Of a stretch of 64,000 nt of DNA, positions 31,601 to 40,519 are shown one piece after another; position 1 is the stretch's first letter, and each line of letters opens with the position of its first letter. The DNA comes from Zygaena filipendulae (taxonomy: Eukaryota > Arthropoda > Insecta > Lepidoptera > Zygaenidae). Both the position numbers and the translations under genes were made by a program. Below the pieces are notes generated by a model. That model did not search any database. It saw only the letters and a program-made list of their open reading frames with translations, and was not told the DNA's origin. Where the stretch lies: the NCBI GenBank assembly GCA_907165275.2, contig OU015649.1, positions 1,952,001 through 2,016,000 of the forward strand, given 5' to 3'.

Positions 31601-34600
31601 CAAGCGATCGTCATGCCAGGGGCACAGAAAAGGATATGGCGTACTTTTTATCCCGCCCGGACTTTTTATTTTTATCATTTTTAGGCAGTTTCAACTTTTG
31701 AAGTAGTTATGTTTATTTTGATTCATGCTAGATAAGTATTTTAGGCGTCAAAACGTGCATATTGTAAGCGCAAAACCGCCATGTTTTTGATTGCAACCGA
31801 AAAATTATAGAAACAAAAGTTACTTATTGCCTTTTTTGTGGACGTTTTTGCTCGCTGGTCTTGTATCTTGGGTATAGGTTACAACGCATAATAGTATTAT
31901 GATTTTATATACGTATAGTATGTTAATAATTAAATCACGTGAACCCTATGTCCGCATATTTACTATCTGAAGTAGACACTTGACTCATTGATAACGAGAA
32001 ATAACTGACAGTGGTGTGTTAATTACATATTATACGAAGCAATATTTTATATCGCTCCGTAAACAATACGATACTTATTTGTTTTTAACTCAATAGCGAT
32101 ATAATTATATACAACTAGCTATCCTTCGCGGTTTCACCCGCGGTAATTTCGAACCTTCCCCTTTAATCATTCTATCTATTGTTGTAAACCGCATGAAAAT
32201 CCGTTCAGTTGTTTTTGAGTTTATCGCGAACAGACAGACTCTCGGCGGAGGACTTTGTAGCTGGCCTGTACGGTTTTTTCTAAATTAAAAACCCTTATCA
32301 CCATTTCGGAGGTTGAATTTTGAAAATTTATTTTTCATAAAACTACTGTAATTTCATGTTCCTATAGTAGCTTCAGTAGTTACGACTGAGTAAACTTCAT
32401 ATTTTTCATAAATGAGGAGGAAAAGAACGTAGGGTGCTTTCTATCCTGGAATTCCTGCGGGCACTCCGAAATTACCGCAGGTGATACCGCCAGGGACGGC
32501 CAGTTTATACATACATATAAAAAAAATTAAGTGTATGTTTGTAATTTCAAATTATTATCAGCTTTTCACTAAATGCATATGAAAGTATACGGTACTTACA
32601 TAAAAAATTCAATTTTTTATTTTTTTTTCTATCTGTATGTCTTTTTGTTCCGGCTAATCCCTGGAACGGCTGAACCCATTTAACGGGAATTTCACTGGCA
32701 GATAGCTGATGGTATAAGGAGTAACTTGGTCTACTTTTATTTAAAAAAAAATAGTTCCTACGGGAATTTCGAAACTCACGCGGGTGAGACCGCGGGGCAC
32801 AGCTAGTTTAAGAATAAACTAGCTAAACTCGGCCAATCTTCGCTGTGGCTTTGCATGATAAATATTTCCCGTTGCCGTGGGTATGTATTTACAGTATTGG
32901 GTAATATCGACTAATTTACGAATTTTACGACTGCAAACACACAAATAAATAAACATATTATGTGTTATTATTTATATCATCTTATTAAAGTATGTGTGTA
33001 GTTAAGTAATATTAATATACTTCTTCTTTTTTTAACTATTTTTGTATAGTGTATATTATATCTTATCGAACTGAGGCACACATCAGCAAATGGGGATGTG
33101 GACTACTTTTGAAAATCAAAATTCTAATTAGTCCGTCAGTTAGAAAATAAAAAAAACAATAGACACGTATTTTTTGCTTTTTCCAATAAATTAAAATATA
33201 CAGAGATAAAGCGCATTAAAATTTAGGGTGAGGGGGTCGTGACGTCACTAAACCGCCATACAAACTGTCAGAACAGTGACAACACGCGAAATTTCAACTC
33301 AATATATCGGCGTTATTTTTTGATTACGAAAAAATACGTGTCCAATATTTTTTAATAATCTACAAGACGGACTAAAAAATAAAAATTAGTCAACATGCCT
33401 ATTCTAACCGGTTCTCCTGTTGCGGGTCCGCTGGAAGAAATTCCAATTGTATGGAATAAGCATGACCCTTGTACATGTTTACTTTTATATTTTCTTTCTT
33501 TTTATGTTATCCTTGTGTGCATTAATTGTTAAAGAAATAAATAAATATTATATTTGAATTCCAGAACAGCGGCTGCAGAGTAAAAAGCAACAGGTGCAGA
33601 AGTGGCAGCGGTACACGGAGCCCGGCGACGAGCTGGAGCCGGCCGCGTCGTCGCCCATGAAGCGCTCCTCGCGGAACCTGTCCGACGAGGACGCAGACGA
33701 AGACGACGGCCCGCTGCCCGAGGGCGTGCTCACCACCAACCTGGGCCTGGACATCGTCGTCGTCGGCACCAAGGTGACGATGAGCCGGATGGCTGGGTTG
33801 TAGTTCCAACCGCCGCACTCGGAGTCGACTTTAATGATTACTTAGTTAAGTATAGATTTTCAAAACAAAACTGCCGCAATTATTGTTTTGTTTGCATCTT
33901 CTATATCTCTCTGTCTACCCAATGGTTAACTGATAGAGAATGCCGCAAGGCATTAAGTTCGCCATTTGTACAAACTTTGCAATAAAGAATTAATAAATAA
34001 ATAAATCAGAGACGTTCAGTAAATTAATGTTAATCGGCATTTAATGAGATGTAACTTAATTAGTTAAATGTCAAATTAACATTAATTTACTGAACGTCTC
34101 TGTTTGCGGCAGTTTTGTTTTAAAAATCTATACTTAACTAAGTAATCATTAAAGTCGACTCTGAGTGCGGCGGTAAGTTCGTCATGTTAATTAACAAAAA
34201 AATATTGGACCACGAGTCTAATATTTTTTTTAGTTTTTCACCAATCGATCAAGTTTTTAACCGACTTCCAAAAAGGAGGAGGTTATGCATTCGATTGTAT
34301 GTATGTTTTTTTTTTTCACCAATGGGCTAGTTGACTAATTATTTTAGCCCGTCGTGTAGATTATAAAAAAATATTGGACACGTATTTTTTCTTTTTTACG
34401 TAATTAAATAATAACAGCGATACACATACGTATACTAGCTTTTGCCCGCGAGTTCGTCCGTTCTTACTTAATATTATAAATGCGATAGTGAGTTTGTTTG
34501 TCTGTTTGTTACGCTTACGCACGTCTAAACGGCTCAATCGATAACCACGAAATTTTGCATACACGTTGTCAGGGTACAGAGAAGGACTAAACTTTTACTT

Positions 34601-37438
34601 TACTTTATATCAAAAAAATAGGGTAGTAAGTACTTTTATCTCAGAATACCCGCGGGATCTCCGAGACTAACGCGGGTGGAACTGCGGGGAACAGCTAGTA
34701 GTTTGATAGAAGCTTATCCTACTAATATTATAAATGCGAAAGTTTGTAAGTATGTGTGGATGGATGGATGTTTGTTTGTTACTCTTTCATGCAAAAACTA
34801 CTCAATGGATTTAAATGAAACTTTACAACAATATAGCTTATACATCAGATTAACACATAGGGTACTTTTTATCCCGGAATTCCCGCGGGAACTCCGATTT
34901 TGTGGCGGATGAAACCTCGGGGCACAGCTAGTGTCCTTATATTACTCCGATGCTCCCCCCAGACTGACTACATGAGCACGCTGGAGAAGGAGCACGACTA
35001 CCGCGACGAGCACTTCGACTTCATGCAGCAGTGGGTGCGCCGCTTCTGCCTGCGCTACGGCGCCGCGCTGTTCTACACCAGCGCCAAGGAGGACAAGAAC
35101 TGCGACCTGCTGTACAAGTACCTCACGCACCGGATATACGGGCTGCCGTTCCGCACGCCCGCGCTCATCGTCGAGAAGGACGCCGTGCTCATGTGAGTGG
35201 GCGCGATCGAAATCAATTATTTTTTCTTTTTTTCTTATTGCTCATACTCGGAAAGTAGGTTCTGAAATCGCCTGAGGAGCGGGTTGAAAGTAGTGCTTTT
35301 CAGCCAAAGGGATAATCGTTTTCAACTGACAGCTGTCGAATTATAAAAAAAAAACTAATTCTATTTCTGTATCAGCATATCCGGAGAAAGCCTTTCACTG
35401 ACTATGAACAATTATTGTTCTAATTTTACCATAAACTTTAAATAAATATCTCACCAAAGTTGTTAATGAAAAATAAAATTCTCTCACTTTTCCATTATTC
35501 CATAAAAAAACATATTGTATTTTATCTATCACAGACCTGCTGGTTGGGATAGCATGAAGAAAATTAGCATATTATATGAGAACATGCAGTCGTGTAAGCC
35601 GGACGATTACTACAGGGATGTCATCGTGCAACCTGCCACTAGGAAGGTGAGTTGCAATCACTGGCAACGGCTTGAAATCATACATTTTGACAGCATGGAC
35701 TTGAATTAACACAATTTTTTTACTTTAAAAACTAAAGCATCTGTGAAGGAAATACAACAAATTATCGATAATTTTACATTGTTATCATTATAAATTAAAT
35801 GGACAATCACGTGCATGTCTTTCGTGGATCGTGATATTACGAGGATGACGGTGAAAGGTTTAAGAAAATTGTGCTTGGCTTTAAGGCAAAGTGGACGACA
35901 TGATAATAGTGTTGGTAGGTTAGGAGTAGTACTTGACCAAGAGATTGGGATTTTGATCATTTAATGCCCTAGTTACTCAATGTGCCCTATTTTTAAATTA
36001 TGTTGTAATAATATTTCTAGACATGAAAACATGATCAGATCTCAACATCCGATCAAACATAGTTTGTTGTAAAAAAGTAGTTTGTTAAAAAGTAGTTTTG
36101 GTCTAGTTCATGTCCAGATTTTACATTTATTTACGCCTACACCTATGAAAAGTTGTCTCCTCTACCTCAGGGTAACTTGGCCTCCCGTTGTAGTGTTTTT
36201 ATATTATTTTTATAGTAGCTAAACTTTGTTTGTGGGTATACAATACAGTTATTTGATATTTCATTTATGTTTGTTTTGTCGTGAAAATTAAGAGCGGGGC
36301 GAGCCGCGAGGCGGAGATCCAGTCGGAGGACGAGCAGGCGTTCCTGCAGCGGCAGCTGGCGGCGCTGCAGGCGGGCTCGCCCGCGCCGCGCGCCGACTCG
36401 CCGCTGCGGGCCGCGCAGCGGACCACCGCGCAGGTACCCGCCCACCACCAACCGCCCACCGCCCACCGTGCCCTACCAGCATACAAGGACCCCTGCGCAC
36501 TAGAGCCTCTGCACCCTGCTAGATGCTCATTAACCTCTGCACCCTACTAGACGCTCAACAGCTCCTGCTGTTGCTTCTGTTAGACGCTGAGGGCCCCTAC
36601 GCACTGCAGGCTTCGTACTGCAGGCCACACAGGAGCAAAATAAAAAGTTATGCCAGTTTAAAGATAAAGAATCAGGTGTAATAACGTTATTAGGCTATTT
36701 TGGAGTTCCTGCGGGAATTCTGAAAATCACGCGGCGAAACCGCGGGGTGCAGCTAGTAGTGAATAAGGGCCCTGAAACAGAAACCTCGGCTCCGCAGAAA
36801 ATATTTCTAGATAACTTAGGTGGATCGAAGTGTGCGCGGGGGGGGCGTTCGCCGAACCGCGTGCACTTAATGGGGAAGGTGGCTGCCAAACTTTGCTACT
36901 AGGTGGCGCCACTAGATTTTGTGACATGAAATTTTAGTTTACAAATATTTTTGTTATAAATTTCATACAGTTGGTCGAGTTGTCTCACTCTAGTGTCACC
37001 ATCTACAATTAACTTTCAGCCGCCTTCCCCACTGGTCTGTGGTCGGTAGGTGGTCGGCATAGGTCGCACAACTTCGCGCAACATGCGCGAAAATTCCCCT
37101 TCCACGTCACTATTGGCTCAAAAAATTATAACACCCGTCGGCGTGCGCAGTTGGACGGCGCCAAAATCGGCATGGGCCCCAGCACGCCGGGCAACGAGGG
37201 CGTGCTGGCGAACTTCTTCAACTCGCTGCTGTACAAGAAGACGGGCGGCGGCGGCGCGCGCGCGCCCGGCGCCGGGGACGCGTCGCCGGCGGCCGCGCGC
37301 TCCGACGCCGCCGCCGAGCTGGACCGGCTGACGAGGGCGAAGCCGCGCGCGCCCGCCGCCGCCGCCGCCGCCTCGCCCGCCCACCCCGCGCACGTCGCGC
37401 AGCCGCCGCCCATCGACCTCAACTCGACGGACTGCTAG
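25102..37438 (+). CDS. Dlic: Cytoplasmic dynein 1 light intermediate chain, complete 8-exon gene
   Basis: Splicing 25102-25175, 25460-25650, 25853-26056, 33565-33773, 34963-35192, 35535-35646, 36293-36433 and 37151-37438 gives 482 residues in one frame, close to the length of animal light intermediate chains. A Ras-like domain begins [14 protein letters not shown] (P-loop at residues 50-58), followed by SVWVLDGD, the [14 protein letters not shown] strand, [13 protein letters not shown], and [20 protein letters not shown]. The C-terminal tail is Ala/Pro/Gly-rich and holds [15 protein letters not shown] at residues 403-417, the helix that in human LIC1 (known) binds activating adaptors such as Hook and BICD proteins. 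The protein links dynein heavy chain to cargo adaptors in retrograde microtubule transport and mitosis. Intron 3 is 7.5 kb of mobile elements; intron 4 ends in a Helitron-like copy 31 bp before exon 5. Exons 1-3 and 6 use AT-rich codons, exons 4, 5, 7 and 8 are very GC-rich. Confidence 0.96.
25460..25650 (+). CDS. Dlic: Dlic exon 2 (P-loop)
   Basis: Acceptor [26 protein letters not shown] then the nucleotide-binding loop GDNETGKTT and [11 protein letters not shown]. Donor GTAAAA. Confidence 0.95.
25853..26056 (+). CDS. Dlic: Dlic exon 3
   Basis: Acceptor [26 protein letters not shown] through [16 protein letters not shown]. Donor GTAATA opens a 7.5-kb intron. Confidence 0.95.
26537..26690 (-). 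mobile_element. Helitron-like fragment
   Basis: CTAGCTGTTCTCCTGCAGTT then heavily degraded. Confidence 0.4.
26780..26845 (+). mobile_element. LINE 3' tail fragment
   Basis: GAGAATTCCACTTTGGCATTAAGTCCGCC-type sequence, then TGCATAAAGTTTAAATAAAT; same family as 33895-34003 and 38456-38533. Confidence 0.6.
26955..27190 (-). mobile_element. Helitron-like fragment, degraded
   Basis: CTAGCTGTGTGCTGTGGTTT and GACTGACAGAC tract; middle unrecognisable. Confidence 0.4.
27257..27614 (+). mobile_element. Helitron-like composite element
   Basis: TCCTTACTATC start after A, core CACATTGTCAGGGGTACAGA, a second module TATCCCGGAAAACCGCGGG, hairpin GCGGGTGAAACCGCGGGGAA and GCTA end. Confidence 0.7.
27615..27833 (+). 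mobile_element. Helitron-like element, eroded 3' end
   Basis: Follows the previous copy directly: TTATTATAAATGGGAATGTG, TACGTTGTCAGGAGTGCAGA, AAAATCACGGGCCAAAGCTT. Confidence 0.6.
28018..28200 (+). mobile_element. Helitron-like element, 3' truncated
   Basis: TCCTAACTAATTAATAATAT start, TACGCTTTTACGCCTCAACT core; homology fades after TACTGTTCCCGTGGG. Confidence 0.55.
28517..28672 (+). mobile_element. tRNA-derived SINE with (TA)n tail
   Basis: Box A-like GATTGGCGCAGTAGGT, box B-like CCGGGTTCGATTCCCGGTGG, body GTGATGAACACAGGGTTCCC, and a (TA)15 tail at 28641-28670. The acceptor ends do not pair, so it is not a tRNA gene. Confidence 0.8.
28984..29275. mobile_element. MITE family G
   Basis: TIRs TTTTTAATACAGTT and CAACTGTATTAAAAA, about 290 bp. 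The interior contains short inverted words (CTACGTTTCGCAATGC) but no gene; the 66-aa ORF within is not credible. Confidence 0.7.
29476..29750 (-). mobile_element. Helitron-like element, CATCGCGGAC subfamily, composite
   Basis: CTAGCTGTCCCCCGCGATTT at left after A, GTTTCGGAGTCCATCGCGGA and CAACGTGACACATGATTTAT at right. Confidence 0.7.
29751..29935 (-). mobile_element. Helitron-like element, second tandem copy
   Basis: Repeats GCTGTCCCCCGCGATTTCAT to CAACGTGACACGTGATTTAT immediately after the previous copy, same orientation. Confidence 0.7.
30185..30387 (-). mobile_element. Helitron-like non-autonomous element
   Basis: CTAACTGTTCCCCGCGGTTT, CTGTACCCCTGACAACGTGT, right end TGTATTATTAGTAGGGA. 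Confidence 0.7.
30525..30717 (+). mobile_element. Retroelement 3' end with (TTCTA)n tail
   Basis: CTTATTGGTAGTGTGAAGCC ... AGTGCCACGGCATAATGCTG ... TCAAATAAACTTTTTTCTAT then TTCTA repeats. Confidence 0.6.
30812..31080 (-). mobile_element. Two degraded Helitron-like copies
   Basis: First: GTTAATTTCGGAGTTCCCGC and right end near 30967; second: ACTGGCTGTTCCCTACGATT to GCGCGAAAAGGTAGCAGAT. Confidence 0.5.
31100..32110. other. Dlic intron 3, mostly unassigned
   Basis: AT-rich; one Helitron 5' fragment at about 31575-31655 (TCCTAATATAAATGCG). Nothing else identified. Confidence 0.4.
32115..32240 (-). mobile_element. Helitron-like fragment
   Basis: CTAGCTATCCTTCGCGGTTT, then GTTTTTGAGTTTATCGCGAA and loss of homology. 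Confidence 0.5.
32391..32806 (+). mobile_element. Two Helitron-like copies in tandem
   Basis: First ends about 32503 (GGTGATACCGCCAGGGACGG). Second (32512-32806), long subfamily, contains TTGTTCCGGCTAATCCCTGG and ends GGGTGAGACCGCGGGGCACA, CTAG, T. Confidence 0.65.
33128..33375 (-). mobile_element. MITE family A, full copy
   Basis: TIRs TTAGTCCGTC and GACGGACTAA, 248 bp; GTGACGTCACTAAACCGCCA within. In Dlic intron 3, 190 bp before exon 4. Confidence 0.8.
33565..33773 (+). CDS. Dlic: Dlic exon 4
   Basis: Acceptor [26 protein letters not shown], an acidic Ser-rich loop, then [14 protein letters not shown]. Length from LDLTP to EPGDEL matches vertebrate LICs residue for residue, supporting the long-intron join. 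Donor GTGACG. Confidence 0.95.
33810..34174. mobile_element. MITE family B with a nested LINE tail
   Basis: TIRs CCGCCGCACTCGGAGTCGAC and its partner CGACTCTGAGTGCGGCGG. The palindrome is interrupted by the 33881-34005 insertion. Starts 37 bp after the Dlic exon 4 donor. Confidence 0.8.
33881..34005 (+). mobile_element. LINE 3' tail nested in MITE B
   Basis: ACCCAATGGTTAACTGATAG, GGCATTAAGTTCGCCATTTG and TGCAATAAAGAATTAATAAA tail; absent from the MITE B copy at 18.6 kb. Confidence 0.75.
34344..34428 (+). mobile_element. MITE family A, left-end fragment
   Basis: TTAGCCCGTCGTGTAGATTA, ATATTGGACACGTATTTTTT, then cut off by the next Helitron-like sequence. Confidence 0.6.
34462..34698 (+). mobile_element. 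Helitron-like non-autonomous element
   Basis: TTACTTAATATTATAAATGC near the start, CACGTTGTCAGGGTACAGAG, GCGGGTGGAACTGCGGGGAA hairpin, CTAG end at 34695-34698. Confidence 0.7.
34717..34931 (+). mobile_element. Helitron-like element, full length (215 bp), next to Dlic exon 5
   Basis: TCCTACTAATATTATAAATG start after A; GGATGAAACCTCGGGGCACA hairpin and CTAG before T. Its end is 31 bp upstream of the Dlic exon 5 boundary. Confidence 0.9.
34963..35192 (+). CDS. Dlic: Dlic exon 5
   Basis: Acceptor [28 protein letters not shown] to [12 protein letters not shown]. The frame is open upstream into a Helitron-like element ending at 34931, but the acceptor and phase mark the true start. Donor GTGAGT. 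Confidence 0.95.
35251..35345 (-). mobile_element. Element H fragment
   Basis: ACTCGGAAAGTAGGTTCTGA ... GAGCGGGTTGAAAGTA ... CAACTGACAGCTGTCGA is the reverse of the right end of element H (1100-1225). In Dlic intron 5. Confidence 0.65.
35535..35646 (+). CDS. Dlic: Dlic exon 6
   Basis: Acceptor [27 protein letters not shown] and VIVQPATRK, conserved LIC motifs. Donor GTGAGT, phase 0. Confidence 0.95.
35647..36292. other. Dlic: Dlic intron 6, nothing recognised
   Basis: AT-rich intron; an 84-aa minus ORF at 35706-35960 has no recognisable features. Confidence 0.5.
36293..36433 (+). CDS. Dlic: Dlic exon 7
   Basis: [20 protein letters not shown] then Ser/Pro/Ala tail. The acceptor (ATTAAG) is pyrimidine-poor, but phase and alignment to the EDDQVFL segment of other LICs fix it. 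Donor GTACCC. Confidence 0.88.
36700..36756 (+). mobile_element. Helitron-like 3'-end fragment
   Basis: GGAGTTCCTGCGGGAATTCT, GGCGAAACCGCGGGGTGCAG, CTAG. In Dlic intron 7. Confidence 0.65.
37151..37438 (+). CDS. Dlic: Dlic exon 8 (adaptor-binding helix, C-terminus)
   Basis: Acceptor [24 protein letters not shown] is the effector-binding helix, followed by Ala/Gly-rich tail with [10 protein letters not shown] and the end DLNSTDC, TAG. Confidence 0.95.
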   Translation: MDGAKIGMGPSTPGNEGVLANFFNSLLYKKTGGGGARAPGAGDASPAAARSDAAAELDRLTRAKPRAPAAAAAASPAHPAHVAQPPPIDLNSTDC

Positions 37439-37479
37439 CTGCAGGTAGGCGCTTGACGTGTTCACTGTTCATCCTACTA

Positions 37480-37678
37480 TCCTACTGATATTGTAAATGT
37501 GAAAGTGTGGATGTTTGGATGTTTGTTACTCAATCATGCAAAAACGGCTGAACGGATTTGGATGAAATTTGGCATGCACGTTGTCAGTGGTACAGAGAAG
37601 GACATAGGGTACATTTTATCCTGGAATCCCCGCGGGAACTGCGAAATTACTGCGGGTGAAACCGCGGGGCACAGCTAA
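37480..37678 (+). mobile_element. Helitron-like element just after the Dlic stop
   Basis: TCCTACTGATATTGTAAATG after A (another TCC at 37472), GCGGGTGAAACCGCGGGGCA hairpin, CTAA end before T (fits CTRR). Either in the Dlic 3' UTR or in a 3' UTR intron. Confidence 0.8.
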
Positions 37679-38237
37679 TATTATTATATAGTATATACTC
37701 GTATTTGTAATTATAAATTTATAGTAGTTAAGATGTACCAAATGTTTTATGTGCTGTGTTGTCTTTTTCTGAATAAATATTGTCTATGTCTATGTATATA
37801 ACATGTGGTAAAATTAGTTGCAAATATTTACAGGTTCAAAAGTATACGTTATAACAAACAGGATAAGTCAAAAAATAATATTATAATTTCCGTACTTTTT
37901 CAGATAATGAGGTAAATAAATTCAATGGAAAAACATTACAACTACATTCACAAGGTACATAATACATGTAGCTCACTAATACGTATACAAGGCACGCGCC
38001 ACACACACATTGAGCGATGTATCAGCTGTTCAGCTCTATCGAGGTCATTAACCTTAAGGTACCGGCGCGCGGCGGTGTGTGTAAAACGATTGAGCGGCGA
38101 GCGCCTTCAAATGTTGTTTTTATTTTGTTTGGAAAAAAAGAAAACATTATTTTTTTTCTTTTTTATTTTATGAACATGGTTATAACAGTGTGTACTTTCA
38201 ACTCTGTAAATATTTACAGCTAATTTTACCACATCTT

Positions 38238-38445
38238 ATAAAGATAAGCAATGGTGTGTAAACGCCCAGGGATAAACTCTGGTTTAAACCCGAAAGTGGC
38301 AACTTTTATAGGCTTTAATCCCAAGCACTGAGCACGGGGTTGACTGCCCATCTATAGCAATCAACCCAAGAACCGGGTTTTTTCCTGATAAAAGCCTGGG
38401 CGTTTACGGGCTTGCCCAACCCAAGCGCACCGGGTTTGCCCATCT
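38238..38445. mobile_element. Short TIR element
   Basis: GTGTAAACGCCCAGG at left and CCTGGGCGTTTACGGG at right with AAACCCG/CGGGTTT words inside; about 200 bp. Family unknown. Confidence 0.5.
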
Positions 38446-38455
38446 TTAATTGAAG

Positions 38456-38533
38456 TTTTATTTATTTATTTATTCTTTCTTGCACAAAAAAGTACAAATG
38501 GCGAACTTAATGCCTTGCGACATTCTCTGACAG
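38456..38533 (-). mobile_element. LINE 3' tail, reversed
   Basis: (TTTA)n then GCACAAAAAAGTACAAATGG and CGAACTTAATGCCTTGCGAC, the reverse of the tail at 33895. Confidence 0.65.
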
Positions 38534-38550
38534 TTGTTGTATGCTTGCAG

Positions 38551-38900
38551 GTATGTACCTGTGTTGTTGGAGCCGCGTGCGTCACGAGCGCCGGCCGCGC
38601 CGCAACGCGCGCCGTGCGGCCGCTCACGCACACACACATTGCTGGCTTGTACTTTGTTGTCGACGCGTCCGCCTAGGCCGCCGCGGCAATGGTGAGCGCA
38701 CTCATTATAACGCTAGTAAACGATCTCCATCGCGCCCGCTTCGACGTCCGACGGACGCGTGTTGAGAGCTCGTCCGAACTTTCGTCGCTTTATATCGGAG
38801 AGATGCGACTACGTCGAGTTCCGCACCAGAATGCAAAGCTCGCGTCGCTTCCAGCGTACGAGTGGCGCCATCTTGTGGTGCCTCGGGTGAAACTCGAAGA
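38551..38900. other. CpG-rich segment, no convincing gene
   Basis: Many CG dinucleotides (GCGCCGGCCGCGCCGCAACG) in an otherwise AT-rich stretch. ORFs across it (38541-38765, 38689-38964) look like chance frames. May be a spliced 3' UTR of Dlic or a promoter-like region. Confidence 0.35.
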
Positions 38901-38969
38901 AACGATCGATACGGTGGCTTTTGGAAAGAAAAGTTGTAATTTTTTTTTTTATTGGAAAAGCTAACAGCG

Positions 38970-40130
38970 AGATTTTAATACAATACTTATACCTATCTGT
39001 TATTGCATAGATTAGTTATATTATTTTGATAGTAATAAACAAAGCCCATAATACAAAGCGTTCCAGCTTTATGCATAATAGGTACCTACATTGTTGCAAG
39101 TTATTTAACAAAAGACTTTGCTGTACCAAACTGACACCTACGGGATTTTTATTTGTTATTAAAATAATAAACTTAACCTATAATTAAAAAAGGAAATAGT
39201 ACTATTATTGTAATAATACCAATAACTCTGGAAATGGGAACACATGTCGTAACATTTCCACTATTTACTTTTAGTACTGTGTCGAGTTTTGCTGGTTTCT
39301 AGTTGAAATAATACAAAATTTGTAGACTACTATTGTTTGTAATTTGTTTATTGATATTAAATAAGTATTTATTTAGAGTAGCATTGAAGTGAAACTACTG
39401 GTACGAAACATTTTATTTTTTTAATGTTAATAATAAATAAACTATTTAATTAACTGGATTGGTTGAAATTTATAAACTGAGATTAGAAAAAGGTTCCATA
39501 CCACGTGATCTTCTGTGAAGACCGGCAGTGCGCGAATGCTTAATATAATGCACAATCAAGTCACTATTTGTACAAAACGAAACATACATTTTGAATAAAT
39601 TATCACCATAAACTTTCATGAATCATTATTGTAAAAACATGAGCGATTTTCTTTCATTATAATAGTGACCTTTATTGTGTTGTAAGATTTTATTTATTAT
39701 TTACCCGATACAAAATTACGCCGTGGAAAATTTCCTCTGTTTTTTTTTCTGATAATTTCCCTTATGTATTCGATGGGTAAAATTTAATTAAAACCATATG
39801 ATTATATATAATGTATGCGTTTGTAATTTGTATTCTAAAAATATAATATTTATGTGCAATAAAAAAAAACATTCCAAACGTGGTTTGGTGCTTATGTTTA
39901 TTTATATGGAGGAAAAATAGAAAAATAATAATTGCAAAACAAATTTTCTGTAGTTTCATTTTAAACTTGCCTTTACGCTCTCTCTCGTCGTATACTAGGA
40001 TAATTCGAATCATTTATTTAATAAATCACACACCAATAATGGTCACTATTACATAAAAAATATAGGAGAGTAAAAAAATTCAGTAAGTACTTAATATATT
40101 ATTGTTTAAAACCTGTAACATAAAATAGTA
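38970..40130. other. Intergenic, nothing recognised
   Basis: Strongly AT-rich with poly-A/T runs. The 83-aa minus ORF at 39762-40013 is hydrophobic but low-complexity and unsupported. Confidence 0.45.
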
Positions 40131-40519
40131 CATTGTTATCCTAGGGGTGAAAGTAACTTATTTAGTCCCGATACGGGGTTTGGCGCCCGAGTGTAGCGAG
40201 GGCGCCAATAGATCGAGGGACTAAATAAGTCTTTCTCCCGAGGATAACACTGTGCTTTTCATTACGAATGCAAGGAAAGTCAAAATAAAAAAAGGAATTA
40301 GTTAAAGAAAAAAATGAGTGAATTTTATTTTACATAAATCAACCATTAGGTGTGCTACTGGCCAGTAAGTATGCCCCCTATGACAAAAAAAACTTGAGTT
40401 TCTGCAGTATCCAGCTGTCAGTTGAAAGCGATTCTCCCTAGGGCTGAAAAGTGTTACTTTCAACCCGCTTCTCAGGCAACTTCAGACCTACTTTCCGAGT
40501 ATGAGTAATGAAAAGTAAA
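40131..40519. mobile_element. Repeat element H, copy 2 (uninterrupted)
   Basis: Matches 645-1232 minus its insertion, same orientation; includes GTAACTTATTTAGTCCCGAT and CTCCCTAGGGCTGAAAAGTG. Confidence 0.75.

Larger units (their letters stand above)
26057..33564. other. Dlic: Dlic intron 3, 7.5 kb of mobile elements
   Basis: Contains Helitron-like copies, a SINE, LINE tails and MITEs listed separately; the rest is AT-rich sequence without exon-like ORFs. Confidence 0.85.
37439..39870 (+). other. Possible Dlic 3' UTR with an intron
   Basis: Six bases after the Dlic stop a donor-like CTGCAG/GTAGGC occurs (37445), and a good acceptor TATGCTTGCAG is at 38550, leading into CpG-rich DNA with no convincing ORF. 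AATAAA strings are present at 37772 (unspliced use) and 39858. Either the 3' UTR ends near 37.8 kb or it is spliced to 38551 onward; sequence alone cannot decide. Confidence 0.3.

Noticed and set aside
38541..38964. ORFs of 74 and 91 aa in the CpG-rich block
   Set aside because: No recognisable motif, no splice partner, and frames are arginine-rich as expected from CG-rich DNA.
39762..40013. 83-aa hydrophobic minus-strand ORF
   Set aside because: AT-rich low-complexity (Ile/Phe/Lys/His) translation without splice or homology support.
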